Assembly: GCA_037892935.1 (NCBI GenBank)
Contig: JAYXKI010000004.1
Coordinates: 1,054,001 to 1,118,000 of the forward strand
DNA length: 64,000 nt
Source: Phlebopus portentosus
Lineage: Eukaryota > Basidiomycota > Agaricomycetes > Boletales > Boletinellaceae
Direction of reading: 5' to 3'
Made by a program: the position numbers and the translations under genes. Shown here in pieces: positions 10,612-22,972 of this stretch. The notes beneath the pieces are model-generated. The model searched no databases and was not told the DNA's origin. It saw only the letters and a program-made list of their open reading frames with translations. Position 1 is the first letter of the stretch. Each line of letters starts with the position of its first letter.

Positions 10612-11219
10612 ATGACCGAGGGTTACACCAACTGGCTTGCCAACCTCAGTGCGCACTTTCTTCCTCTTGTACGTTAATCTTATTTCATTCATCCTTTTTA
10701 ACAGCCGAAAAAGAATTTGTACATTACTGTACATTGCAGGATATGTCTCTTTGGGCACCGAGGTAGCCAGTTTGCTGTTCGAAGAATCGAACTCGTCGGA
10801 TTATCACTCTCAAAATCCTTCATCGAGTATAAACTTGTCGAACTAGACCCAGATTTCTGCGAATGATGATGATAAGAATACACTTGTCTCAAACGCGGCG
10901 CCTATCGTACGACGAAATGAGACTCCTTTGCAAAGCTCGTAAGAAAAAGGTGAATCCGTTCTATTACTAGGCTTTATTTCATCCCCGGAATGCCTATCTA
11001 AATAGTGCATACTATTCACGCAGAATCCGAGACTGTGTTAGCTTTGTTCCAAACGAGGAGAAAAGGTGTGTCCGCTTCAAATCAAGTAATCCTACTGCAA
11101 CGGCTTCATCATCGAGTGTGAGTAAGACGCGCATATACGCTCTAAGATGTCAATTAGCTCACATATTGCACAAGCCCAAGGATGATCGTTTTGTCTATGA
11201 GTACATGGATGTGAATTGA
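10612..11219 (+). pseudogene. Decayed paralogue of the short Zn2Cys6 gene
   Basis: The order of pieces matches the gene at 5938-6545. The start MTEGYTNWLANL resembles MEEGFLEWLAQL, followed by a matching intron position, then EKEFVHYC against AEEFSHYL. Next come a basic CKARKKK block before an intron ending at CGCAG, PRLC-x-LC with TAG in place of the codon between the paired cysteines, and finally VYEYMDVN against IYEYMSME. The first and third cysteines are missing, and the frames between the blocks contain further stops. I infer a duplicated and inactivated copy. The alignment is by eye and short, so an unrelated fast-evolving gene is not excluded. Confidence 0.45.
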
Positions 11220-12277
11220 ATGGCCCTTCATGCTTTGTGGACCAGTCCTACTCGTATCGGCAACGGACGGTCGACAGGATCTCATACAAAGTTCCCAGTA
11301 TACTCTATGTTAACTGTTGGTCCAAGCTCCTGATTGGGGGAAAGCAAATATAAGCGAACTTGATCCGTAAACCACTTTACCAGAAGACAGACATGATAGA
11401 GAAGGACAGATGCGGTTAGGGAAGATAAACAGGCTAGTAGTTTATTGTCTTCAAGATGTAATGGAATGGAAACGTGGACGTCTCAAAGTTTGATTTGGCA
11501 TTTCTGTGCTCCGCGAAAAAATTGAGTAGCTACGCAATGAACTGCTTTTAACAGAAGATACAAAACTAGTTTCTAATAATGTTCAAGGACTGTGTCATCT
11601 AAGTCGAAAAAAGGTTCCCTCTCCTTCATTACGTAGCACGTCCGTTTTAGATCATTCAATCGCCGGACCGCGGGAGATCCATCTTCTGCAGGCGAATCTT
11701 CCTCCATCCTTGTTGTTCCCGAATGTCTATGCAAAAAGCTTCTGGGAGTCTCCCAGGTGTCCTGGAACTTTTCAGGAACTTTTGCCCATCTCTCAGAAAT
11801 GTCGTCCAGAAAGTTGCTAGTTCCCTAATTCGAGACCTTTCGTGGAACTTCAAGATGTCCAGAAGCATCGTTCGCAAAGACGCAAGGCTATTGAAGCCAT
11901 CTCACACGATTAATGTGCTCATAATGGTCAAGTCCGTGACTCCGCTAGAATGCTCGCCAATGTCTTTCGAGCGTCGCTGCTCCGGGTCGTCTAAGTTCTG
12001 GTAAGTAATACAGGAACGACGCGCCTGAACGAACGAGCGAGGCAATTATGCGAAATCACTTTGTGACCATTTCCGCGACGTCAGTCGGTCACCTCTTCTT
12101 CGATATGAATAAGTTTGGGCACACGCGTGCCTTGTCTCGGCCTTCTCTCATCTCTCTTGAATGCCGAGATCTGTACGCTTGCTCCGTTTTGTACGATCGG
12201 ATTAGTTACGCTTATTATTACTAAGCAGAAAGGCATTACTACTGTTTTTATTTGGTGAGTGTGAAGTTCTCAATTGA
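11220..12277. other. Intergenic stretch, no gene recognised
   Basis: Two overlapping opposite-strand frames around 11656-12004 are open for 70-90 codons but match nothing I know. The segment forms the 3' side of the protease gene that ends at 12278. Confidence 0.4.
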
Positions 12278-13761
12278 TCAGTTGGTTGTGGAGTTGGTAT
12301 TCGGCGTCGCCGCAAAACCGACTCGCTGGTTTGTCGCGTCGTACACTGTGAAGAAACGCTCCAAGAACGCATAGCCGTTGATGAAATCCAGGCCTGCCCC
12401 GACGTTGATTCCGAGCTACAATTCGTACAATTGCAGAAACATTAGCCCGGTCCCCCTAGACATGGCAGAATAAGGTCAGCCACTCACGTCGCCGACTATA
12501 AGATAAGTTGCATTGTTGTCCCCGCCAATGAACTCGTTGAGCGGTCTTGGGAAGGTTTGCGCATTTTTGGTGAGTTCAAAAGTGGTTCCGCCGATAGAAA
12601 AGTACAGGCTTTCGAGTTTCTCGTAGGCGTCGTTTTCGATCTTGAGCAGACCGGTATCACTATCAATCTTCGCTCCTGTCACGTTTGTATATGCGTTAAA
12701 TGCATCGGTGGCCTGCTCGCCCGCGAAGAGTCAGTTCTGCACTGCACAATGATTGAGCATCTGCGATACTGACCAGGAGGAATAACGTAGAGCCGGTATC
12801 TACTATGCCCGAAGCTGAACCAACTATATTCTTTGCAGACGCGCCATATGTTACGTTCATATCTATTCCCCAGTATTTCGAAGCCGGCGATGCCTTGGTG
12901 ATCGGAACGTAAGTGATATCGCCGATATACTTGCTTTCGTCAACTCCGCCAAATGTAATTACACCGTTTCCGTTGGGTTCAGTCGTCGTTGGAGCGAAGG
13001 AAACAGCGAAAACCTCGTTTTGAATTTTTCCCTGTGCATATAAGTTATCCATCACCGTTGGAACAGTCGAAGTATTCTGCACGGTGTTCGCCGTAGTAGC
13101 TACGGGACCTAAACCCAGGATGCCGTCATATCCAGCGAAACCGGACGTGGTATTCGCTACACCTATGCTCTGCTCCTTGATGACAAGATCTGCTGAAAGT
13201 GTGATAGTGTCATTATCTAGGGTCAAGTCAAGATCAAATTAGCCAGAGCCTTCATAATAACGACGGAACGTACATTCAACACCTAACATCCTACCCGAAC
13301 CGTAGCTGACCGATACGTTTTTCCCAAGATTTACGCTAGAACTTGTCGGTTGGTACTTCTTATCGGCACCTATAATTTATTCCCAATTAGCTACCTCACA
13401 AATCGAAAAGTAGAAATAGCTTTCCTATCCATGTGTTCGAGCTCCCGGTGTCAACGACGAGCGAGTATGTTGTAGCGGGCTCGCCAACACCGACATCTGC
13501 AACATAAGTTACACCAGTATTTGTCGCAGAAATTGATCCATCGCGCCGACTGAGGCCCGCAAACCACGTGGCTGCGCGTGCACGGTCAAGATCAGCAATC
13601 TTCGCACCTCCGAGTGACAGGTTAAGATGGACTGCAAAATCAAACGACAGAATCGAAGATGGTGGATCACGGATCTGTACAATTGGTTTTCCGAAGACGA
13701 GAGTAGAGATTCCAGTGGAAGCTGCGAGCAACAGAATGACTTTTTCAAGGGTATATAGCAT
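12278..13761 (-). CDS. Pepsin-like aspartic protease (peptidase A1), secreted, with an abnormal first donor site
   Basis: The ATG at 13761 opens a hydrophobic signal peptide (LLLAASTGISTLVFG). The first catalytic motif is DTGSSNTW, the flap region has VSYGSG, and the second catalytic motif is VDTGSTLFLL. The C-terminus ends with a FFTVYDATNQRVGFA block typical of the family. Five exons are visible; three introns (after GVEY, after STLFLL and after VGD) have normal borders. The first does not. To join WIG to ADKKYQPT the intron must run 13424-13370 with a GA donor; every canonical choice I tried gives a stop. The enzyme would digest proteins at acid pH outside the cell if spliced. It may instead be a recently disabled gene. 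Confidence 0.85.
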
Positions 13762-14455
13762 AGCGAGGGAAACTTGGGGAAGGAGTGTGCTGTAAAGAAC
13801 GGACGGGAACGAGAGTAAGGATGAGAGAATAGAGAGGACGCAAGTAGATGTCCTCTCTGACTTGAGTATTGACTGTCAAGTCTTCAAACAAATGAGTGCG
13901 ACAATATAAGTACCGTCTGGCGCTCCAAGCGGTGTTCGGTTACTGAGCCGAGAAAAAGGGACATTCGCTACAGAAGGCCCGATCTTTCTTAGCCGTCAAT
14001 GCCGTTAAGTCGGAAATACCGGCTGGAAAAACATAACTGCACCGAAGGGCAAAGCCATGATCAGCGGCGCATATATCGACAACGTGAGCAAAGTCTCCTA
14101 TTATAGACTGTACACACGACTGCTGCTTGTCATTTTGCACGCTACCGTGATTTTAAAGAACAACAGCGAAGCGTCGACACGACCACACAGACTACGTACA
14201 GTAAGCTCAGTTCTAAATTGACGCTCCACCTTCCCGCGCTACCATATCGGCTTTATATATATATTCGTCGGACCAGAAAATATAATTTCACCTTCAAGGC
14301 TTGTTCTATGTTGCCTTTTTTTTTTTTTTTTCTTTTTCTACAGTCTAATCTTAATGACTTATATACCCTCGAGAGTCAAGAAAGCAATGGCGACTGTGTT
14401 CGATCTGCATTACGGCCCCTTTATCCCTGATATCTTTCAGGCGTGCCGGAGTAAC
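13762..14455. other. Upstream region of the aspartic protease
   Basis: No gene recognised. A run of about 17 T lies near 14313-14331. Because both neighbours are on the minus strand, this holds the promoter of the protease and the 3' end of the membrane-protein gene that stops at 14456. Confidence 0.4.
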
Positions 14456-16098
14456 TTAAGCATCTGCGCGACCTATTACTAGCACAGGAGGACACAGCTC
14501 AATCGAATCGATTGCTGCGGTGGTATTATTCGACGATGACGACGAATCACTGCATATCTCGAGCGGGTCAGTAGCCTGCGACCAGGATTCTTGAGCAGTT
14601 GAGATGACACCTCGGACATTTAATAGTATGCGAGCACCGGTGATGGACATTGTCGAACGCAGAACCTGGAGCATCGAGTTTAGTAGCCCATGGCGAGTCG
14701 CGGGAAGCGCGGTGTAGATGATGAGGTTACCGACGCTCGTCGCTGAAAGTACTGGTTAGTTCTCAGCTGAACGAAACAGAATTAGACTCACCGAGCATGA
14801 AAGTATAATATGCAAATCCTAGAATATCATTATCAATACAAAAAACCAAACTAGGTTGGTCAAATGGCTTACCATCCCTGACAAGCACTGTAAGGAGAGG
14901 CGTACGTCCGTGTCGAACTGGAGTGGTGTAACCAGTTAGCTCTCCTGCCTATCCGAGGCCAACTGACTCACTTTTTGCGATAACTTTTGTCAGAGTCAAT
15001 AAGAAAATAGCGGTATCGAAACCCATCAATGCCGCCCAAGCGGGTGTTGTAACGGTCGTATTCAGAGAAACGAGACCGCTATCGCATCCGAAGACCGGTT
15101 GTATTCTGCCGAACTAAATGAGTGATTTGAACGTCAAGTCGATCAGTCACTCACAATGTATTCGCTTTGACTGGAGGAATGTGATTTTGCAGCCACCTTT
15201 CGTCAGATAGTGAAATGATACGCACAAACAAGAGATTTGTTGACAAGAGCGATGGAGGTCGCCATTATGATATCTGTCGCCTGTAAACATTAGCATGAGG
15301 CGTTGTCACGAAACACGTATTACCCACTACGGTCACAATTATCAAGGCTACGACGACAAGCCGCCTTTTATCCCACAATGCAATGGTTCGTAACACGACT
15401 ATGACTATTCTCCCGATTCAGCCAAGCTGGTTCGGAAAAGACAAAATTTGAAAGTTATTACGTTGTACCGGGATGATGAACACCAGCGTGGACCAACCAT
15501 CCAGATAGGCTGCAACCGAGCAAAACTAGAAGCAAACTGAGGCAACAGTCAGAAAAGATATTGAGATACACTCACAGAACTGCTCGCGGAGAAATCCAGT
15601 GTATCTTGAAGGGAACGGTTACCTCAGCCAACAAGCATTGGTCAGATTGTACTCACAAGCCAGCCATACCACAGCCTCCATCAAGATCGGGTACCTGCAG
15701 GCAAGATACAGAACTTTCCCAGCAGTCCATTTAGCCTTCCAAATAAGATAGATCTGGGAAGACGTAAGGGGAAACAGGATTCTCGATGGACGTAAGTGAC
15801 CTGTACCTCGCTTGAATAAAGATAAATCACACTTAGACGAGGAACAGAACAAACTGAATAGCTACATACTCTTGCAATGATATCAAGATGTCCCAAGCCA
15901 AAACTACGAAAGATGCGACTGATGGAAGCATATGAGGTAGGGAAAAGAGATGCAAAGCGGTGGCGCGGCAAACCTGTGAGATACTGAGAGGAATGAACGG
16001 ACTTTGCTTTAGACAAGAAATCGGAAGCCTACCCTGGACGTCTGTAAGTCAAGCGCGACTTGCTGCAGGAGCTGGATCTCTTCCCCGAGAGTGCTCAT
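14456..16098 (-). CDS. DUF6533-type multi-pass membrane protein (GPCR-like topology)
   Basis: Many small exons share one strand. The likely start is MSTLGEEIQLLQQVAL at 16098. Next come a membrane segment (FVVLAWDILISLQEY), then IWKAKWTAGKVLYL with CRYPILMEAVVWL, the hallmark of the DUF6533 N-terminal domain. Further exons hold more hydrophobic helices, including AALMGFDTAIFLLTL and SVGNLIIYTAL. The C-terminal exon has ITGARILLNVRGV, the conserved segment after the last helix, followed by a Ser-rich tail. This family is expanded in Agaricomycetes and has receptor-like topology with no proven ligand. Exact exon edges were not all resolved. A second gene of this type lies at 48671-50336. Confidence 0.7.
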
Positions 16099-17291
16099 CG
16101 TCTCGATAATAGGGTAACTACACGGACGACGGTATTTTATAGGGTCGCAGGAGACGCTCAAAGGCACACAGTGTTGAAAGCTGGTCCCATTGAGAGCCCT
16201 ATAAGCGAATGAGGTGAAGTAGCGCCTGTTTGTGTGAGCGACGCCGGCACCTCGATTTCCAAATAATCGCTGCGCCAACCTGTGCAAGATCGGGAGCAAG
16301 GCGCGTTCGTGGCGCCCACCGGAGGTTCGTTTAGTTAACGACGTTCTGATGGCGACTAGAATAGCCCAATAAGAGTGAAATTTCGCGTAGGGAGGTCAAG
16401 GAAGCCACATCGTTTGAAAATACGATCCATCGACGTTTGATCATCAATGACATCTTGGGAATCGTTGCAAGGCGCGGAGAAGTGGTCGCGGCATCCCACG
16501 GCACGAACACGAGCAACACGGAGATCAATCAGCTCTCTAAGAGATAGCTTCACTTCTCCAAAACCATGAAAGAGAGCCCGTTGTACCGTAGACGATTGAA
16601 TGAAGTCTGAGATTATTGATTCGTGGCAAATCAAATGACGTGTAGTTATTTCTAAATGCAGAATTGTATGATGATGTCAGCATGTTTTCAGCGTCGATTA
16701 TTCGCGCCCTTTTTTAAAAAACTTGCTACCCTGACTACTGCGAAAAGGGAATCTAATTCGGGTCTCTTGATCTCTAAGCCAGCTATAACATCGCGCAAAA
16801 GAATTAAGCTCCCTCCTTCAATGATATAGTCACCAAGCAATCCAAGTATTGATTGCTGGAAACCTGATTCCCCGGGTCTTCAGAGAAGCCGCGCGACCAT
16901 GAAAGGGACTCAGAATCTGGCCGTTTCGTGACGTACGAATCTTATTCTGTAACGACGTACTTTATAAGGATGATTACGACTTGCGTCAGATCTTCTGATT
17001 ATCGTGCTGTTGACTCTTGCTTCTTTGATCTGCGGAATACGTGTCTGTGAACCTTCTTCTATCTTCCGAGAACTCTCTTAATCCTGCTCAGCCTTGGTTT
17101 GATCATGCTGCTTGCAACGAGCGTGCCACAGCCTTGTTGTCGATGCCAGCGCGTGCTGAAGAATGAAGCTCGCCATATTAATATTCACTTGCGTGGCTCT
17201 GGTGGCAGGAGTTATGCATGCCTTATATAAATTACCGTGCCCACAGCTATTTCTTGCGTATATAAATTGTCTGGATGTCCACATATCTATA
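16099..17291. other. Intergenic stretch with two unrecognised frames
   Basis: A 92-codon minus-strand frame (16356-16634) and a 68-codon one (17078-17284) show no recognisable domain. TATATAA sequences at about 17224 and 17260 lie upstream of the ATG at 17292 and are plausible TATA boxes for that gene. Confidence 0.4.
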
Positions 17292-18109
17292 ATGAGTGAA
17301 ACGTAAGTACTTTCATTACTACAACTCGATGTTATCTCAAGTACGCCCTGTTTTTAGCTTCTTGACCGTCCGGACTGTAATGATGCCCATGGGTGACCAC
17401 GAACCACAACGGATCCCAAGGAGCAACCTTCCGTATATTCGTTTCTGTCATCACGATGGAACTCCGATAGGCTGACGTACACTGGTCACGCTCACCTTAA
17501 CTCCGGTGCCAATGATTCTGCTATTCTCCTGGTTGGAGGGGTGAAAGACATAAAGGATGTTATTCACGTAAGAGCCCATTGTGTCGGCTCACAAATGACA
17601 ATGGTCTTACTCGTTAATCAGTTCCAGGATATCCATACTTCCCACAGGGGGCAGAATTACGTTTCTGAGACGCTTATATAGGAAACAGAATTGGAAAGCT
17701 CGCCTCTGATTAGTTGGATTTCAGTTCCGGATCAGATTTTTCAGGTTCGGAAATAGGGTTTTGCCCCCTGTGTCCACTATCGAAAGATTATAAAATTGAT
17801 TTGCCGGATGGCAAAATGACACAGGCGCGGCTTGCTCAGTGCTCACGCTGTCGCAACGGAAGTAATCAACAACATATATGTGAGTCGGCGCTAGGATCTC
17901 TGTCTTGTCTACATCACGATCTCACGTTCGTCTCTCTACGGCTAATTTCTAGATGTGCATATGACTGTTCGGATAGAAATTGGTTGCTTGCGCATAACCG
18001 CATCTGCCACTACAACATGTATCTTCACCGTATGAAGAGCACGTTCCACGGTTATTGGAAAGTGGATCTTTCTACGTCGTACATACCGAAAGCGCTTCGT
18101 CGCGAATAA
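17292..18109 (+). CDS. MYND-like zinc-finger protein (partial gene model)
   Basis: A short first exon ATGAGTGAAAC is followed by a textbook donor (GTAAGT), and TATATAAA lies about 30 nt upstream of the ATG. The last exons encode CPLCPL, then a cysteine array: CSRC, CAYDC and RNWLLAHNRIC. The spacing C-x2-C-x9-C-x3-C-x8-H-x3-C resembles a degenerate MYND zinc finger, a protein-interaction module common in Agaricomycete proteins. The intron between QQHI and CAYDC is about 17880-17952, but I could not fix its phase. The middle exons (17470-17690) are also uncertain. The protein ends at 18109, about ten codons after the finger's basic tail. Function unknown. Confidence 0.45.
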
Positions 18110-18609
18110 TGTAAGTTCCATACTGAGTCTTACATCCAACAGTCAACTAACGTTTGCTGTGATTCTCAGGGTCATGCATGAGTCGTAACGTCCCACTCAT
18201 GCGCATCCTTTTGTAATTGCCAAGTTTGTTCATGCCCTCCGTTTACAGTAATGTAGTACCCAAATAATCTGTCTCGTCAGAGACTAATGAAATATTCGTC
18301 CATTGATTCGCCCAGTACTGTCGTGCTATGATGCACTGCCACAGCTCCCCGTGCTTGGTCTAACCACGACCACAAAGCGATGAGAATAGGAGACTTCATG
18401 ACCTGGCTCAATTCTCTGATTTTTCCCGCACGGACATGCCTCAAAATGTTTGGAAGTACTCAAGATAACTTCCATCCCCCTCAAACGTCCTCGTAAAGCA
18501 AACTACTAGATATTCGGCTGCTTAACGCCTTGATGAGAAAATATAGGCCTTAGTGACAGACTCGTCGAGATGTCCTGTATCTGCAGGAAATCCTCCGATC
18601 CGGTTTACT
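18110..18609. other. Intergenic, nothing recognised
   Basis: Lies between a plus-strand and a minus-strand gene, so it holds two converging 3' ends. No open frame or repeat stands out. Confidence 0.4.
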
Positions 18610-18936
18610 TTATGCAATGACGGAGGTATAAGCGTCATGGACACGCTTGTCTCGAGAAAAACATCCTACGTCCGATGCGCCAACGAACCTATTATTTCTC
18701 GCTCCTAACGACATCCTCCGATAACCGTATTCATCCACGTGAGAAGCTTTCCCAACGCTTTTACGAGTTTTCGAGTCATATTTCCGATTTGCTTTGCAGT
18801 GGGCTGGGTATGCAGGATTTTCATCCATCACAACTATTCCTATCCGTTCAAATGGCACGTTTACGCGGGCTATGCCAGCAGGAGTCATCGCTAAGCAAGC
18901 AATTATCAATACTATCAAGGGTATGCAACTCAACAT
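18610..18936 (-). CDS. Small putative secreted protein, unknown family
   Basis: The ATG at 18936 begins MLSCIPLIVLIIACLAMTPA, a clear signal peptide, with probable cleavage after GIA. The mature part is about 85 residues, basic, with three cysteines or fewer. I do not recognise the family. The frame remains open upstream of this ATG, but the hydrophobic stretch at the start favours this methionine. Small secreted proteins of this size are common in Agaricomycetes. An effector or cell-wall role would be speculation. No intron is needed. Coding status rests on length and signal peptide only. Confidence 0.45.
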   Translation of the reverse strand: MLSCIPLIVLIIACLAMTPAGIARVNVPFERIGIVVMDENPAYPAHCKANRKYDSKTRKSVGKASHVDEYGYRRMSLGARNNRFVGASDVGCFSRDKRVHDAYTSVIA

Positions 18937-19592
18937 ATTTGTCTTTGCATCATCTTCTAATCGATGTTCGTATTTCTTTATATAAGAAATGTAGCACTTT
19001 ACTGTATCAGATCGGAGCGAAATAGAGAGGGGGCATATCTGCGAGAAATGTATGTTTGCTGGGTATCTACAGCACATTTGATGAGATCTGGCACGCGGGC
19101 ATCTGCGTCTGAAACAGCTGAGGCCGTATTTATGACTCTAATATCGTTAGTTCCCATCTTTATCGAGGGCATACCTGGATACCCCGGTCGATCAGTTTAG
19201 GGGGGAGCTTGTTTTGCTAGGTCACTCTCCCCTCAGCCGCGTTGTGATCTCATGAACGGTTCGATGAACGATCCATTGCATGTTCGGAAAGAATCGAAGC
19301 TCCTCTTTCTAGATTTTCCTATTAAAGAATCGGTTGCTTCAATCTTTCGTCGAAATCTGGCAGAACGTCAACTTAGTACCCCAGATACACGCATCGCCTG
19401 GTCTTTAAGTTTTGCGCCAAGAAGATTTTGAAAGCCGAAGGAACCCCCTTGTTAGCCACGTAATGTATACTACAAAGACAACACTGGTACTGCGTATACC
19501 CACGGAGTTGGATTCGATTGTCAGTTCCCGGGGAAGATTTCAACATCAGTGCATGGTGTATTGCTTATGTCAATAATTCATGAATGAAGAAA
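18937..19592. other. Intergenic, nothing recognised
   Basis: Contains the upstream region of the small secreted protein and the 3' side of the sedolisin gene. Short open frames here overlap both strands and carry no domain. Confidence 0.4.
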
Positions 19593-22293
19593 TCAAGGAA
19601 GAAGCAACCAGAGCGCGAGAAGACGCTCAAAGTTTGGAGTCCCAAGACCCGTCACCTACCAAGAACAGTCTCAGTTCCATCAAGGCCAGCAAAACTGGAT
19701 CGAACTTTACTCACCGGATCCCATCCTGTTGTCGCAGTGAATCCCGGAGTGCCTATCATATCATCGGTGAGACGGGAAGAAACCGATGATCGATCCGCAA
19801 AAGAGACAATGACGTACCACAGCCCTGATTCCCACCAGTTGTGATATCATTAAATGCCGAACGGAACGACTCGCTGTAGATCGCGGGGTTGATAAAGCCT
19901 ACGACGTCAACGCCACATTGATACATTGGCATAAATTGGTTTTGACAGACGTCAGCAAAGAAGCGGACGCACCGACAGGGCGTTTCCCGATCGCAAGCCG
20001 GGCATCATTTATCAGCGTGATGATTGAAGCCGTCGTCGGTGCAGACGCAGACGTGCCAAATACAAGGTTGAATTCTATTCGCTGACGCAATTAGTGATGA
20101 GCGGGCGAGGTATAAAAACCACGGACCTCCGTCAACTATCCAGTGCAACCTAAGATCAGTCCACTTGATCAAGAATAGACTCGTTGGCTACTTACTCGCA
20201 ATCACATAGTTGGCCCTAAAATGCCAACCCAGTTCAGGAACACCGTATTTACGATACATGCATATCGTGGAACGCACCCGTTAGCACTCAAGTCTGGGAA
20301 CGCCCGACTAGTACCCGAGTTATTGAACTGCTCTCCAGAGAACGGTGGAGGGTGATTCTTTAAGAAACCCGCAACATCTACCTTCTGGTAACTTGGTATA
20401 CCGAAGATGTTTGAGAATCCACCTCCGGAAAAGATGACTTGCTCGCACGCTCCTTCTGGGTCGTGTACGGTGCTGTTTGGGTTGACCTGCGTTGCTCCGA
20501 CACTTCGCAACAAATACATCAACAAGAGCGACAATCAAATTGGAGGGGCTTACGAGGTGATGAATGGACAACCACCGGGGAATGACTTTGGAATTGCATA
20601 TCAGAAACAGCCTGGATATCGTAAAGGGTCCCTCACTGGATTGAACCGGATCCCATTACGTGTCTCGTTTCCTGTTGGATGTGCGAGTCAGGACCTCGAG
20701 TACGCATAGATACCAAAGACACTACGCACCATCAGCATCAAGGCAGACATTTCCGAAACCTGCGACACCGAAATCACCGGAGCTATATAACACGGTTGTC
20801 TACCGTACTTGTTCAGAACAACACATCATTAATGCAAGGAAAGAACACTGACACCCGTGAGTCCGATCTTGCCATACTCCGTGCATTGGCGCATTGCGGA
20901 TCGTGCAGAAATCGTGACTTCATCTTGACCATAGGAGACAGACACAACGTTCGGGGGCTAATATCCAAGGTTCGGTTATGCGCTAAAACAAGACCAGTAA
21001 GAAATGTTTACCTTGATGATACCACAACTCTCCGGACCTATGTTTCATCAAGTTAGGCCAGATGTCGCGTGACAACCAAGCACGTACCTTTGAACCCGCC
21101 TGCCAGAGGATCTGGATAGATGCCATCCTGTGGATAAGGTTAGTCTTAAGGAATGATTTACCTTTCAGATATGATCTGCATACCTGCTCAGGGTCATCAC
21201 CACCTTCAAATGTACAGAACGATGCATCAACCGCATCGAGCCAATTATCAAAACCAGCACCTTCAACCAAGTCACCCGTCTGAAGAAGTAAGACCGGTTG
21301 CGGGTTCGTAAGCGCCATCGCATACTCCAAATCGAGATCGCTTTCGCCATTAAAGTCAAAAGACTGGTTCGTCGTCTGCGCAATACCACCGTCTATGCTC
21401 ACTAGCTGAGGTTTTTGCCCAACCTGGCTTGCAGAGAAGTTATGGAAGAACATATCGAGGTCGGATTGCAGGAATGCCTGAGGTGTGAACTCGACTACGC
21501 CAAATGTGTTTCGGTGAGTCGAGACGGGTTTATGGTTGATATTGTACAACGTTTGCAAGCAGATAGGTGTGATGAAGCGATTACAATCTGCGAGACCGAG
21601 AGTTGTGCTACCATCAACCTTACGCCCGTTTGTCTTGGGACCGTTGAAGCTGGACGGACTGCCCAGCTTGACTGGCGGATTGATCGTCGTTGCAGCACGC
21701 CTGTCCAGATTGTTAGGCCCAGGAACGGGAATTCGCGCATTGAAGGCTGTCGTCGGCTTAATGAGGTCGATGTGCGGAACCAGGTGCTCAGGGACATGAT
21801 ATGCTTCACAGCCAACGCGTTCCACGCCATCCGTATCCTCAAAAACATGGTACTCCGCGTGAAGTAAACTTTCCACCTCTGAGACGCTTGCATTGAACTC
21901 GAGCCAACTGCGGCTATTACTCAGACGTAAACGTTCACGCGACACGCCATTTGAGGTGAGCCAGTCAGTGACAGCATCGACGGTCTCGCTGGACGGGGCG
22001 AAGTGCTCGACGACACGTTGAGCAGACCAATGTTTGCCGTAGTCGGGCGAGTCGGGATGTGAGACTGCGTTGAGGGCGTCCTCGAGTGTATGCGCGTTCT
22101 GATGCGTGAGACCGATGCGCACTGGGAGGATAGCCTCTGCTTCTAGTCGACGTGCGAATCGCCAACCGCGCGCGTGCGGGGCGAAAGACCGACGTTCATG
22201 CAGGACTGGTGGAGACAGAAGCGGGGTCGCACCTACAACGCCCGTAAGGACAGAGACAGCGATGAGAGCGAGGAGATTGTAGAGCGTGAGCAT
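19593..22293 (-). CDS. Sedolisin-family serine-carboxyl peptidase (S53), secreted, pro-enzyme
   Basis: The first exon starts at 22293 with a signal peptide (LYNLLALIAVSVLTG) and a pro-kumamolisin domain (HPDSPDYGKHWS, then about 100 residues). The catalytic Glu and Asp are in GESDLDLEYAM, about residue 315. Later exons carry FSGGGFSNIFG and AFPDLSANG, then the catalytic Ser in FGTSASAP, where most relatives have SGTSASAP. The C-terminus has FNDITTGGN and GWDPVTGLGTPNF, which form the calcium site of the family. Stop codon at 19593-19595. These enzymes digest proteins outside the cell at low pH, often releasing tripeptides. The frame looks intact across the exons I joined. Confidence 0.88.
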
Positions 22294-22972
22294 GACCGGC
22301 CTGTTGCCTGGGCGGGCCCTGTACCTCCACAGACGCTGGATACCATGGCTTGCTTTAAAGAGCGGGCGTTTTGGAAGTGTAGCACGCGGGTACAGAATGG
22401 AAATAGCACTATTAGCGGGGTAAATCCCAGGCGCATGCTTCTCAACCTATAGTAGCATAGCGATTCGCATAAGCAGAACGAAGAAAAGAAGGCGGCACTC
22501 CTGATGGGCCTCTATTCGTGCGAGCAGCAGCTGTATTTCGGATAGAACTCCCATGTGTCGCGTCGCAGGGCTTGATAAGAAGTCTGCGACGCGTCAACCG
22601 AACTGCCCGCCCATCAGCGATCTGCGACCGTGTCGTATGGTGGTCGGCTTTAGAGGGCGGCTTTCATATGCATTTTCTGAAAAAAATAACAACACAACCA
22701 TTCTGATTTCAGAAGCAACGTTGGGTCCAAGGCAGTGAGCGGATAGTAGTAGCTATCCAGCGCACTACTTGATTGGAACACCCGCCCTGATTGATGACGT
22801 GCTCATTTGACGCGTAAGACGTTGAGCTGGTGACAGCCGCCGGTTGCTTCGACTTGTCAATGTCAACGTCAACAAACCAGGCAGGTCATTTCCACAGTCG
22901 CCATCACGTGTATCGTCCAACCGCGTCTCGTCCCCCGTCTCATTTGATCGCGTACCCTTTGCCACCGCGTCG
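22294..22972. other. Divergent promoter region, sedolisin (-) and exonuclease (+)
   Basis: Both flanking genes read outward from here. No open frame longer than 60-90 codons has coding character. I saw no clear TATA box. Confidence 0.4.

Noticed and set aside
21415..21867. 150-codon plus-strand frame
   Set aside because: Antisense shadow of the first sedolisin exon.
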